From positions 1 to 29,561 of IMG/VR virus record IMGVR_UViG_3300027792_000046: a DNA stretch of 29,561 bases; one strand, written 5' to 3'. The notes below the pieces were generated by a model, which saw nothing but the letters and a program-made list of their open reading frames with translations, did no database searches and was not told the DNA's origin. A program made the position numbers and the translations under genes. Below are positions 1 through 6,060 of this stretch, in pieces; within the stretch, counting starts at the first letter, position 1; each line of letters opens with the position of its first letter. Source of the stretch: a virus.

Positions 1-150
1 GACTGGCAAGTCATTGTCCATAATTTGTTGATAGAGTGGGACTTTGATAGCAGTTGTTAGTTCATTAAAACGGGGAGTTTCTATGAGTTCATCCATGGGG
101 ATGAATTCTTTTTCTCGTGGGTTGTATGCAGTGCTTGTAAAATAGGACAT
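1..150 (-). CDS. Hypothetical protein, 3' end outside the window
   Basis: The ATG at 150-148 opens a frame that stays open for 50 codons to the window edge. Its start lies directly after the stop codon (151-153) of the upstream gene, so the two are very likely co-translated as the downstream part of the leftward operon. The visible part is polar with a few acidic residues and shows no motif that I recognise. The function is unknown. Confidence 0.6.
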   Translation of the reverse strand, partial: MSYFTSTAYNPREKEFIPMDELIETPRFNELTTAIKVPLYQQIMDNDLPV

Positions 151-597
151 TTAAGCCACCTCGATAATGGGTGATTGGGGAGATTCTATTGCTGCTTCTG
201 CATAGAATTCTTCCCGTTTTTTGATTTCCGGGTAAACATACCCGTTTTCTTTGCGGTGAGCATAGTATTTTTCTTCTGCTACTATTCTTTGTTCTTCGGT
301 GATTCCGAACTTTATGCAGTCCCGTTCGTGGACCCATTTGTTGAAGTCCGTGTTATATTGTTTGAGTTTTTCGTTGTAGAATTCTCCGACTTCTTTTTCT
401 TCGAGTACTGATGCTTTTATTGTCAGTTCGAAGTAGTCGTTTGTGTGGCGGGTTACTTCTGCTATTGTGATTATGATTCCTTTTTCTTTGGCTATAGCGG
501 TAATGGCGTTGCCCATTGCTTTTAGGAGTTCGTGCTTGCAGGAATCATTTTCGGTTGGTGCGATTGGCTTTACTGGTTCTTTTCGGAGTGTAGACAT
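151..597 (-). CDS. Hypothetical 148-residue protein of the leftward operon
   Basis: A soluble, charged protein (148 aa) rich in Glu and Lys, with predicted long helices in its second half. There is no signal peptide, membrane segment or cysteine cluster. The start follows directly on the stop of the DUF2637-like gene (TAA then ATG with no spacing), and its own stop is followed in the same way by the next gene, so it sits in a translationally coupled chain. I do not recognise the family. Residues about 30-70 resemble an alternating strand/helix fold, but that is impression only. Confidence 0.75.
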   Translation of the reverse strand: MSTLRKEPVKPIAPTENDSCKHELLKAMGNAITAIAKEKGIIITIAEVTRHTNDYFELTIKASVLEEKEVGEFYNEKLKQYNTDFNKWVHERDCIKFGITEEQRIVAEEKYYAHRKENGYVYPEIKKREEFYAEAAIESPQSPIIEVA

Positions 598-1032
598 TTA
601 TTCCACCTTTGTTGATGTAAATTGCCCGTTTGACCCCCGGGTTGGGGGTTTTTTAATTGGTTTCTTTTCAACTGGTTTTTTCTCAATTATCATTGCACTT
701 AATTCAGTGCAGGCAAATACTCCAATTGGTGCAATTGCATAGATGTAGACTTCTAATGCGTCCCGTGCTGCCACAGCATTAACGATGATGCTCGTGGCCG
801 TGAAGAAGGCCATAATCAGCAACGGTGCTTTGGTGTCTTTACCTATTTTACTGAAGTATACTCGGATGAACATTGAGAGTGCCATTGTCCCATCTACGGT
901 TAATGGGAAGAGCTCAGCAACAGCAATGCTGTGCATCATTGCTACGTGATACATTGCTCCGTAGGATACAGCCATACATACGAAACTCATGATGATTGTT
1001 CCTACCAGAGCCATTTTAAACTCTAGTTTCAT
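598..1032 (-). CDS. DUF2637-like four-helix membrane protein
   Basis: The protein (144 aa from ATG 1032) has four hydrophobic segments at about residues 7-28, 38-60, 69-90 and 97-115, then a Lys/Pro-rich cytoplasmic tail. The motif PLTVDGTMALS in the second segment matches the hallmark PLxVDG region of DUF2637, a family best known from actinobacterial plasmid and phage transfer-type (SpdB-like) membrane proteins. A GTG lies three codons upstream, but GTGAT next to ATG 1032 serves as the Shine-Dalgarno site and favours the ATG. The molecular role of DUF2637 is unknown; a role in envelope remodelling or exclusion is inference. Confidence 0.72.
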   Translation of the reverse strand: MKLEFKMALVGTIIMSFVCMAVSYGAMYHVAMMHSIAVAELFPLTVDGTMALSMFIRVYFSKIGKDTKAPLLIMAFFTATSIIVNAVAARDALEVYIYAIAPIGVFACTELSAMIIEKKPVEKKPIKKPPTRGSNGQFTSTKVE

Positions 1033-1065
1033 TGTTATCACTTTAAGAAAAAGAATTAAACGGGG

Positions 1066-1323
1066 TTACTCGTTGTCGAAGTCTCGTTTAGCAATATAGT
1101 CTGGGAGCCAATACCAATAGTTACAGAATGTGCATTCCCAGATTCGTTCTAATGGTCCTTCAGATACATCTACGATTCCTGTTGGATGGTAACTAATCTG
1201 TTTGCATTTTGGGCATCGTACGAGTTTGTTTTTCCCGTGATATGGGTGTATTAGGATGCCATCCCGTTTGTTCAATTTCGGTTTTGATTTTTTGGCGTAG
1301 TTTTCAGTATTCTGATGTGTCAT
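1066..1323 (-). CDS. Zinc-ribbon protein
   Basis: 85 aa with two CxxC knuckles, CPKC at about residues 37-40 and CTFC at about 64-67, spaced as in a zinc ribbon. The N-terminal third is Lys-rich and could bind nucleic acid. An AGAGGA Shine-Dalgarno site lies about 11 nt before ATG 1323. Such single-ribbon proteins in archaeal viruses are often transcription regulators, but nothing in the sequence fixes the target. Confidence 0.78.
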   Translation of the reverse strand: MTHQNTENYAKKSKPKLNKRDGILIHPYHGKNKLVRCPKCKQISYHPTGIVDVSEGPLERIWECTFCNYWYWLPDYIAKRDFDNE

Positions 1324-1420
1324 ATATTTTATTCCTCTTTTGTTTCGGGGTCGAGTGTTTGGAATGCATAATTTTTGATAGCATTAATGATGCATAGGTT
1401 GTTTCGTATTACATCTCCAT

Positions 1421-1585
1421 TTATGCAGTATATGGTTGATTTATACTACCATGGACAGTCTTTTTTGCATTTTTTTCATTGTATTCCCAGTCTGTGATTG
1501 CATCAGCAGTGAAATGTAGGAGGTTTATTGCCTCGATACATCTTCCTGGCATTGAATGTGGATGGGTGTTCCATAATTTGACCAT
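1421..1585 (-). CDS. Hypothetical 54-residue protein
   Basis: I place the start at ATG 1585, one base past the TGA of the 45-residue gene upstream, with AGGTG as the Shine-Dalgarno site. A longer in-frame version from ATG 1645 would overlap that gene by about 60 nt and gain two cysteines. The protein contains a single Cys, two His-Pro pairs and an acidic middle. The family is unknown. About 100 nt downstream to the zinc-ribbon gene contain no gene with a normal start codon. Confidence 0.55.
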   Translation of the reverse strand: MVKLWNTHPHSMPGRCIEAINLLHFTADAITDWEYNEKNAKKTVHGSINQPYTA

Positions 1586-1586
1586 G

Positions 1587-1724
1587 TCACACCTGTAAGT
1601 TGGGCGAGAGATGTAACATGTTCCTGTCAGCCCACACGAGGTCATCCCAGAATGACCCGTTTTCGTCTTCGCTTTCTTCGGGATGCATTACATCCCACAT
1701 TGTCATGAATTCAATTGTTTTCAT
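1587..1724 (-). CDS. Small acidic protein (45 residues)
   Basis: The start ATG at 1724-1722 is preceded by GGTGG at a good distance. The 45 codons include a run of Glu/Asp/Ser residues (PEESEDENG) followed by a Trp-rich segment (FWDDLVWADR). It overlaps the 3' end of the zinc-ribbon gene upstream by 14 nt and its stop abuts the next start, which supports translation as part of the chain. There is no known family; acidic mini-proteins of this kind are often inhibitors or DNA mimics, but here that is only a guess. Confidence 0.55.
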   Translation of the reverse strand: MKTIEFMTMWDVMHPEESEDENGSFWDDLVWADRNMLHLSPNLQV

Positions 1725-1851
1725 ATTTTACCACCTTTTCATACTTGCAGTTCTTGCATTTGTAGACCCGGACAAGACATCGTGCTAGGTTTTCAAATGA
1801 GACGGTTCTGTAATTCATTTTGGTGCCACAGTTGGGGCATAGTTCAGTCAT
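1711..1851 (-). CDS. Mini zinc-ribbon protein (46 residues)
   Basis: The frame from ATG 1851 encodes CPNC (residues 5-8) and CKNC (residues 32-35), a compact two-knuckle zinc ribbon with little else. It overlaps the upstream gene by 8 nt and the downstream gene by 14 nt, as is usual in this operon. Likely a nucleic-acid or protein-binding accessory factor; the partner is unknown. Confidence 0.7.
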   Translation of the reverse strand: MTELCPNCGTKMNYRTVSFENLARCLVRVYKCKNCKYEKVVKYENN

Positions 1852-1975
1852 GTCTATCCCACCATAAGATGCGTTCATATATCTCGATGCTGTCTGGGAG
1901 TTCTATGCGTTTTGCTGGTTTATCGATGTGGAGCATTCTCCCATCCCATAACCAGTCATCTTTTACATCTGGCAT
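1844..1975 (-). CDS. Hypothetical 43-residue protein
   Basis: ATG 1975 directly follows the stop of the upstream gene (TAACATG), with GAGGA about 10 nt upstream. The frame extends further upstream, but that part would lie wholly inside the previous gene. The short product is Trp-rich (DDWLWDGR near the N-terminus, ILWWDRHD at the C-terminus) and has no known family. Confidence 0.55.
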   Translation of the reverse strand: MPDVKDDWLWDGRMLHIDKPAKRIELPDSIEIYERILWWDRHD

Positions 1976-1976
1976 G

Positions 1977-2165
1977 TTACCAATCCTCGTTGAATGTTGT
2001 TCTCCACCATCCTTCAATTGGGATTGCTGTGAAGTTATTATGCATGTTCTCAAGTGTTAGGCGTAACAGTGCCTTTGTATGGCTGTAACTGTTGCCTTCT
2101 ACTTCCACTTTGATGTTGGAGTAGTTTGGGAGGGCTATTGTGCCTCCTAATCTAATTGCGGTCAT
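1977..2165 (-). CDS. Hypothetical 62-residue protein
   Basis: I choose ATG 2165 because it forms an ATGA overlap with the stop of the 29-residue membrane peptide and has GGTGG just upstream. A GTG at 2261 would extend it by 32 codons, but only across that peptide gene. The product has alternating beta-like stretches and ends with a Trp-rich tail (EGWWRTTFNEDW). The family is not recognised. Confidence 0.6.
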   Translation of the reverse strand: MTAIRLGGTIALPNYSNIKVEVEGNSYSHTKALLRLTLENMHNNFTAIPIEGWWRTTFNEDW

Positions 2166-2251
2166 GATACCACCATTATAGCGAGTTCTATATATGATAC
2201 AATGAACCACCCAGTAAGGATGGCTATGGCTGTCTTTGGTCTTAATTTCAT
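2162..2251 (-). CDS. Single-span membrane peptide (29 residues)
   Basis: The frame from ATG 2251 begins with a basic tip (MKLRPK) followed by one hydrophobic helix through residues 7-28, the layout of a small N-in membrane peptide. AAAGGTG lies about 8 nt upstream of the ATG, and the stop overlaps the next start as ATGA. It appears to be the first gene of the leftward operon. The role is unknown; small viral membrane peptides may act in exclusion or in the envelope. Confidence 0.5.
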   Translation of the reverse strand: MKLRPKTAIAILTGWFIVSYIELAIMVVS

Positions 2252-2290
2252 GTTTAAACACCTTTTGTTAGAAGTTAAAAGAATTAAATG

Positions 2291-2314
2291 AGGTTTTGCC
2301 TCTCTAGGTTTTGC
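2291..2314. repeat. Direct repeat in operon leader
   Basis: AGGTTTTGC occurs at 2291-2299 and again at 2306-2314, 15 nt apart start to start. It lies about 40-60 nt upstream of the first leftward gene, where an operator would be expected. GAGG and CCTC around the first copy could also form a short hairpin in the leader RNA. Confidence 0.45.
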
Positions 2315-2483
2315 TTTGTAAGCCTTAATGTGGTATTATAATTAAGATATATTTGATAAGAAAAGATAAAGCAAATTCACAGTGTGATTTTGGGTATACT
2401 TGCATTCGCAACGTCAGACATATACCTTGATTTCCACTGGAATTAGTGGTGGGATGTAATTAATAATAAAATAATGATAATAC

Positions 2484-2508
2484 ATTGATTAAATGATTAT
2501 TAATCAAT
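2484..2508. repeat. Inverted repeat in AT-rich core
   Basis: Nine-base arms ATTGATTAA (2484-2492) and TTAATCAAT (2500-2508) are exact reverse complements around a 7-nt spacer. A second pair, ATAATCA (2527-2533) and TGATTAT (2545-2551), flanks the C-run. These could be binding sites for a dimeric initiator or repressor. Confidence 0.55.
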
Positions 2509-2687
2509 TATATGATAATAAAATAGATAATCATGCCCCCGTGATGATTATATGTTAATCAGTGAATGTGTGAAACACTAATTATCACACTAATAGAATC
2601 AATCAGTACTAAGATAATAGATCATTAATGTATGTAAATCTATCTGCGGCACGTATTGATGGAATGAACATATAATATTGGGGGTGC

Positions 2688-2765
2688 ATGGAGATGGATC
2701 TCCGGGACGTGTACGATTATCCGGAGGGATGGAGAACCACCTCACTGATAATAAAAAAGAATTAA
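2688..2765 (+). CDS. Possible 25-residue ORF
   Basis: The ATG follows TATAATA (2671-2677) and a GGGGGTG Shine-Dalgarno-like run. The product is short and acidic at the N-terminus (MEMDLRDVYDYPEG). The first part overlaps a palindrome (GGAGAT/ATCTCC around a GG centre) and CTCCGG/CCGGAG arms, so the segment may instead be a structured RNA or operator. Confidence 0.3.
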   Translation: MEMDLRDVYDYPEGWRTTSLIIKKN

Positions 2766-2784
2766 ACGGGGGTGTGGCCCGGTG

Positions 2785-3015
2785 TTAGGCAGTGCAATGC
2801 TCGCGATATTTACATCCATCGCGTGACTCGGCGAATCCACAGTCATCCTCGTCGCTTGTGTATCTTACTTCGCCGTCTGGTTGTGTGTGTCTGTATGTCG
2901 CCATGTTGATCACTGGGAGATAAAAGAACCAAACGAGATAGCGAGTGTGATCCTGTCCCGTGAACCGATGAGCACAAAGCAAGAGGGCATCTTTTCGAAT
3001 ATACGTCTGAGCCAT
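2785..3015 (-). CDS. Small Cys-containing protein, start uncertain
   Basis: The frame from ATG 3015 gives 76 aa, with a hydrophobic stretch at about residues 26-37 and a Cys-rich tail (CGFAESRDGCKYREHC). A TATA-like TTTTAAAA lies about 15-20 nt upstream, and the GGATATGG context resembles other promoter-first genes here. The alternative ATG 2904 has a very good GTGATC site and would leave a 39-residue Cys-rich peptide, which may be the true product. The family is unknown. Confidence 0.5.
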   Translation of the reverse strand: MAQTYIRKDALLLCAHRFTGQDHTRYLVWFFYLPVINMATYRHTQPDGEVRYTSDEDDCGFAESRDGCKYREHCTA

Positions 3016-3060
3016 ATCCAGAAAAATTTTAAAATAATTTTTGATAGATAGTGTTAATGC
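3016..3060. promoter_or_regulatory. Divergent AT-rich promoter region
   Basis: AAAATTTTAAAATAATTTTT at 3022-3041 lies between the leftward small gene and the rightward HNH gene and can be read as a TATA box on both strands. No Shine-Dalgarno site precedes the HNH ATG. Confidence 0.4.
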
Positions 3061-3081
3061 ATCACGGGGCTATTATAATTC

Positions 3082-3552
3082 ATGAAAGAGATTGAGTTGA
3101 CTTATGGGCAAGTTGCAGTGGTTGACGACAGAGATTATGAAGAGTTGAGTGAATACAAGTGGCATGCACGAATTCAATCATACACTGGGAAGTATAGAGC
3201 GAAGAGAGGTGGAAAACCAAAAGAAGTGGATATGGCACGATGGATAATGGATTGTCCTCCTCATCTTGAAGTAGACCACATAAACGGGGATTTACTTGAT
3301 AACCGGCGTAGAAACCTCCGGGTATGCACCCATAGTGAAAACATGCGGAACAGGAAACTCCAGAGAAATAACACCAGTGGGTATAGAGGGGTGTCTATGG
3401 TATACCCATCCAGGAGATTCACAGCCCAGATTTACGACAATAGGAGGAGAATACACCTTGGAACATTTGATACTGCAGAAGATGCTGCAAGAGCATATAA
3501 TGCGGCAGCAATGCAGCACTATGGTGAATTTGCAAGACTGAACGAAGTCTAG
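3082..3552 (+). CDS. HNH endonuclease with AP2 DNA-binding domain
   Basis: 156 aa. An N-terminal region (about 1-56) leads to an HNH nuclease core with DHING at residues 65-69, conserved Asn residues at 74 and 78, and a CTHSEN segment near 82-87. An AP2/ERF-type domain follows (about 100-154), with GYRGV, the GTFDTAEDAARAYNAAA helix and a terminal LN. This architecture is typical of free-standing phage HNH-AP2 endonucleases, which cut DNA site-specifically and often act as mobile homing enzymes. It has its own surroundings between two promoter-like AT stretches, consistent with a mobile insert. Confidence 0.92.
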   Translation: MKEIELTYGQVAVVDDRDYEELSEYKWHARIQSYTGKYRAKRGGKPKEVDMARWIMDCPPHLEVDHINGDLLDNRRRNLRVCTHSENMRNRKLQRNNTSGYRGVSMVYPSRRFTAQIYDNRRRIHLGTFDTAEDAARAYNAAAMQHYGEFARLNEV

Positions 3553-3602
3553 GGCAAAGCATCAGGCGTTTGTCTTATTAGTCGTGTGAGCCCTCCGTAG
3601 AA

Positions 3603-3618
3603 AAATTTTTAAAAATTT
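3603..3618. terminator. AT palindrome with T-run after the HNH gene
   Basis: AAATTTTTAAAAATTT is a perfect 16-nt palindrome about 50 nt after the HNH stop. The T5 run could end transcription in an archaeon. It could equally serve as an upstream promoter element for the following operon. Confidence 0.35.
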
Positions 3619-3630
3619 CACAGACCACTT

Positions 3631-3640
3631 AATTAATATA
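3631..3640 (+). promoter_or_regulatory. TATA-box candidate for the rightward small-gene operon
   Basis: AATTAATATA lies about 26-35 nt before ATG 3666, the right distance for an archaeal TATA box that gives a leaderless or nearly leaderless message. The gene that follows has no Shine-Dalgarno site and starts in a GGATATG context. Confidence 0.45.
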
Positions 3641-3665
3641 GTATAGTATACAATATAGTGTGGAT

Positions 3666-3809
3666 ATGCCATTGGTGAGCATCCGCCCGTCTGTGTATGA
3701 TATGGGCATGAAAATAAAAGGTAAAAACTCGTGGTCTCAATTTTTAGAAGACCTGATTAGTGAGTCTGGTATAGCGAAGAACCTAGTTGAATCGGTGGAA
3801 GGAAAATGA
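3666..3809 (+). CDS. Ribbon-helix-helix-like small protein
   Basis: 47 aa. A short beta-strand candidate (PLVSIRPSVYD) is followed by KGKNSWSQFLEDLISESG, which fits the S-x-S-x-[FL]-x-x-x-[LI] first helix of Arc/MetJ-type ribbon-helix-helix regulators. Dimers of such proteins insert the strand into the DNA major groove. It is the first gene after a TATA candidate, so it may autoregulate the operon. The protein is shorter than many relatives but complete for the fold. Confidence 0.55.
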   Translation: MPLVSIRPSVYDMGMKIKGKNSWSQFLEDLISESGIAKNLVESVEGK

Positions 3810-3812
3810 CAT

Positions 3813-3923
3813 GTGCAAGTTTATTCTCGCGGGGTTCAGATGATGAAACCTTACGAGTCGTGGTCAGCATTCGTAGAACGGCTGATGGACTGCTATGAAC
3901 CAGTTATGGAGAAACGTGAGTAA
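3813..3923 (+). CDS. Second ribbon-helix-helix-like mini protein (GTG start)
   Basis: GTG 3813 follows the previous stop by 3 nt in the same frame, with GGAAGGAA as Shine-Dalgarno site. The 36-residue product has a strand-like MQVYSRGVQM and then ESWSAFVERLMD, closely matching NSWSQFLEDLIS in the preceding gene. The two look like a tandem duplication. An in-frame ATG at 3840 would remove the strand. If paired, they could form a heterodimeric regulator. Confidence 0.5.
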   Translation: MQVYSRGVQMMKPYESWSAFVERLMDCYEPVMEKRE

Positions 3924-3925
3924 GA

Positions 3926-4108
3926 ATGGTAATTAAGAAAGTGACCGTAAAGTTTGATTCGTGTACCGATTGCCCGGTCCAGCAATATACTGGGTGTGAG
4001 TATGCGGTTGAGTGTGGAATATCTGAATCGTGCCCACTTGGAGAATCCACCATGATGAATCGGTATACCGATATTCGGCGTGTGTCAATAGAGACACCAG
4101 AGGTATAG
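3926..4108 (+). CDS. Cys-rich small protein
   Basis: 60 aa with five Cys: CTDC (residues 13-16), then three single Cys (about 24, 30 and 36). This could hold one zinc ion. It starts 2 nt after the previous stop. There is no family assignment. Confidence 0.6.
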   Translation: MVIKKVTVKFDSCTDCPVQQYTGCEYAVECGISESCPLGESTMMNRYTDIRRVSIETPEV

Positions 4109-4111
4109 AAC

Positions 4112-4270
4112 ATGGCAGAGAAACAATTGACGCAGGAGCAGAAGAACGAGAAGCGTTTGGCTGCATGTAAAGGGTGTGGAGAGGTTACGTATAAGACTGG
4201 GATGTGTGTATGCAAGAAGACCGGGAAACGGTCGATTGAGATGTATGGGTGCCCATTGAAGGGGTGGTGA
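4112..4270 (+). CDS. Small zinc-binding protein (52 residues)
   Basis: ATG 4112 follows AGAGG. The product has a charged N-terminal helix and then CKGC (19-22), CVC (32-34) and a further Cys at 47, a compact treble-clef or zinc-finger-like layout. It starts 3 nt after the previous stop and is part of the same chain. The family is not recognised. Confidence 0.6.
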   Translation: MAEKQLTQEQKNEKRLAACKGCGEVTYKTGMCVCKKTGKRSIEMYGCPLKGW

Positions 4271-4272
4271 AT

Positions 4273-4479
4273 GTGGAATCGAAAAATGACATGGTTGCAA
4301 ACATCATTGAGTGCATATATCTGAATAATGAAGACACCCAGTTTGAGTTAGCCTGGGAAACGATTCGGCGAGTCCCGAAACCGGTCCTTAACTACATATA
4401 TGGGCTGCAGGCGCGGTGTTATGACCTTGAACGTGCGAACATCAAGTTACAGGGGTTGGTGAACAAAAATGAAGTGTGA
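4273..4479 (+). CDS. Hypothetical 68-residue protein
   Basis: The most likely start is GTG 4273, just after the previous stop and downstream of a GGGGTGGTGA site; ATG 4291 and ATG 4249 are in-frame alternatives. The product is mostly helical, with a coiled-coil-like end (YDLERANIKLQGLVNK). Its stop overlaps the next gene by 11 nt. Function unknown. Confidence 0.55.
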   Translation: MESKNDMVANIIECIYLNNEDTQFELAWETIRRVPKPVLNYIYGLQARCYDLERANIKLQGLVNKNEV

Positions 4480-4858
4480 CACTGGAATCTGCGAAATTAA
4501 TGACATGCCACTAGGCCAGATAACTGGGGTTGAGTTTAAAATGCCAAAGAACAGTGAGTTTGCAAAGTTTCTGAAAGAGTTTGTTGAAATTGTAAAAGAA
4601 GAGCGAAAATGCGAAGATGCGCCTGATATCCGCGACCATATGGAGACGTGCCCATATAATGCACACTTCGGGTGTTGTAATGGCAACGTGTGTTATATAC
4701 GCCATGTAGAGGAAGAAACTGCAATTCGCACGATAATTGCCCGGCTTACGGACCAATATTGCCGTGCCTGGTCAGATAAGTATAACCGGTGTCTCCGGTT
4801 AGAACCTATACACCCTGAAGAACGGCGTATAGGTAGAGACTCTACTCCGGTGTCGTAA
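4469..4858 (+). CDS. Cys-rich hypothetical protein
   Basis: 129 aa with about nine Cys, including CDTGIC at the N-terminus, and CPYN, CC and C near the middle (about 61-75). An acidic/basic helix at about 28-47 lies between them. Metal binding is likely but the pattern fits no family I know. It overlaps the preceding gene by 11 nt. Confidence 0.7.
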   Translation: MKCDTGICEINDMPLGQITGVEFKMPKNSEFAKFLKEFVEIVKEERKCEDAPDIRDHMETCPYNAHFGCCNGNVCYIRHVEEETAIRTIIARLTDQYCRAWSDKYNRCLRLEPIHPEERRIGRDSTPVS

Positions 4859-4907
4859 GTCTTAACCTGTGTGGCAAAGTGAAAAATTTGAATAAAGGTG
4901 CATAAAA

Positions 4908-5105
4908 ATGTTGGTAATGGAATTAGAAACTGAAGTAAGCACAGAGATGCTTGAAAAGAAATCTGAATTTGCAAAGAAGTTGCTGAAAGAGCACATGACC
5001 AGACTGGACCGTGCGAGAAAGATTGTTGCCAAACTGGAATTAGATTTAGAAGAGTTTGAAAAACTCGATGTTGCAGACCTTGATTTAGGCGAATACAGGT
5101 ATTGA
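4908..5105 (+). CDS. Small coiled-coil protein
   Basis: 65 aa, strongly acidic/basic alternating with Leu heptads from residue 10 to 55 (KKLLKEHMTRLDRARKIV, LELDLEEFEKL). AAAGGTG precedes ATG 4908. Probably a dimeric helical hairpin; the partner is unknown. Confidence 0.7.
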   Translation: MLVMELETEVSTEMLEKKSEFAKKLLKEHMTRLDRARKIVAKLELDLEEFEKLDVADLDLGEYRY

Positions 5106-5107
5106 CC

Positions 5108-5452
5108 ATGTTTTATACAGGTCATGGCCGGGGTTCATTCGCTGCTATTTGCGGGGACTACCGCATCAGGGTAAAAGAGGGGCATATCAACTGCCTCTCT
5201 TGGAACTTTCCCAAACCAACAATCGTTCAGTCGGCGTATTCCATGCGTCCGATTACGGTACACGACCCAGGTGCCAGGATGGAAGTCTCTGTATCTATGT
5301 TTGTTGGGGATTCCGGGATGGTGGTAGAGTTATATGACCCGCTTGCCCCCGTCCCGGTCGGGTCTAAAACTGTTGATGAATGCACAAACGATGAATTGTT
5401 GTTTGCCTTGCAATACAGGCTTGGGTTGTTACATGGGGGGTTGATACAATGA
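5108..5452 (+). CDS. Hypothetical 114-residue protein
   Basis: ATG 5108 is preferred over TTG 5102, which would overlap the previous stop. The product looks like a beta-rich soluble fold, with a helical last 30 residues (DECTNDELLFALQYRLGLL). There are no motifs that I recognise. It overlaps the next gene by 4 nt (ATGA). Confidence 0.7.
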   Translation: MFYTGHGRGSFAAICGDYRIRVKEGHINCLSWNFPKPTIVQSAYSMRPITVHDPGARMEVSVSMFVGDSGMVVELYDPLAPVPVGSKTVDECTNDELLFALQYRLGLLHGGLIQ

Positions 5453-5754
5453 TTGAATTACACGGGACAAAACCAGGACCGGCATGCCCAGCCTACCACA
5501 GGCAAAAGAACCGGGAACATTGCCAGAAAACAAAATGCCGCTACTACCAGAACCACCGGGTATCCCCAGTCACTACAGGGGCAGCCAGCGAAGCGACAGA
5601 TGTGAACGAGTCTCTTGATGCAATAAGTGTGAAGACACCCACCATTGGGTTTGGTGGGAAAGAGTGGTTTGACGTGTATGAAGAGTGCGAATGGCATTGT
5701 ACTCGGTATGATCTTCCGAGTAAATACATCACGTTGCCATGGGAGTTGGAATAG
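5449..5754 (+). CDS. Hypothetical Cys-containing protein
   Basis: 101 aa. Cys residues lie at about 13, 25, 30, 80 and 84, with the first three in a basic segment (HCQKTKCRYY) that could bind a metal. An ATGA overlap links it to the gene before, and the next gene follows its stop directly. The family is unknown. Confidence 0.68.
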   Translation: MIELHGTKPGPACPAYHRQKNREHCQKTKCRYYQNHRVSPVTTGAASEATDVNESLDAISVKTPTIGFGGKEWFDVYEECEWHCTRYDLPSKYITLPWELE

Positions 5755-6060
5755 ATGAGTGCATTTGCAGAAGATTTTAAGATTGATGGTATCTGTGGGG
5801 CATCTGGTGAGTTTTCCCCACTGTTTTTGCAGAATTGTGTCGGTGATGGAGACTCCATTGTAAACCAGACGTATAAGGCCAGGCAGTTCTTAAAATTCAT
5901 TAATGAGGTGTATAAGCGCCATAAGAACGATTATGGGAAGAAGTCTTCGATTGATATGGAGATGGAGTTTGTAAAACACCCGAAAGTTGGTCCTATTTTT
6001 GTGGTAAAGGTTGGAGACAAGACATATGGGCTGTGCCCATCAACCCCGATTGAAAAATGA
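5755..6060 (+). CDS. Hypothetical 101-residue protein
   Basis: A soluble alpha/beta protein that begins directly after the previous stop and overlaps the next start by 4 nt. Two Cys near the N-terminus and one near the C-terminus form no clear metal site. The N-terminal stretch SAFAEDF resembles SSFNAFADP in the next gene, so the two may share a short interaction motif. Function unknown. Confidence 0.68.
   Translation: MSAFAEDFKIDGICGASGEFSPLFLQNCVGDGDSIVNQTYKARQFLKFINEVYKRHKNDYGKKSSIDMEMEFVKHPKVGPIFVVKVGDKTYGLCPSTPIEK

Larger units (their letters stand above)
2252..2687. other. AT-rich, repeat-rich control region, no convincing gene
   Basis: About 430 nt without a supportable gene. The left edge carries the leader of the leftward operon with candidate TATA-like sequence around 2334-2354. 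The core at about 2455-2640 is very AT-rich, with repeated ATGATAATA, TTAATCA and GATTAAT elements and several short inverted repeats, interrupted once by a CCCCC tract (2536-2540). An octamer AGTGTGAT (2381-2388) recurs inverted at 2584-2591. A 20-codon frame inside the core has no other support. A replication origin or a regulator-binding region is the best guess. Confidence 0.5.

Noticed and set aside
1329-1434. Open minus-strand frame of about 35 codons before the zinc-ribbon gene
   Set aside because: The encoded residues look plausible (INAIKNYAFQTLDPETKEE) but no ATG, GTG or TTG lies at its beginning, so I cannot support a gene. A broken or frameshifted gene remains possible.
2563-2627. 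20-residue plus-strand ORF in the AT-rich region
   Set aside because: Low complexity, overlaps repeats and inverted repeats, and has no known family; likely chance.
2455-2640. CRISPR-like short repeats
   Set aside because: Repeats are short, unequally spaced and AT-only, without constant-length spacers.
3811-3843. 10-residue ORF from ATG 3811
   Set aside because: It is out of frame with, and overlaps, the better-supported GTG-started ribbon-helix-helix-like gene.
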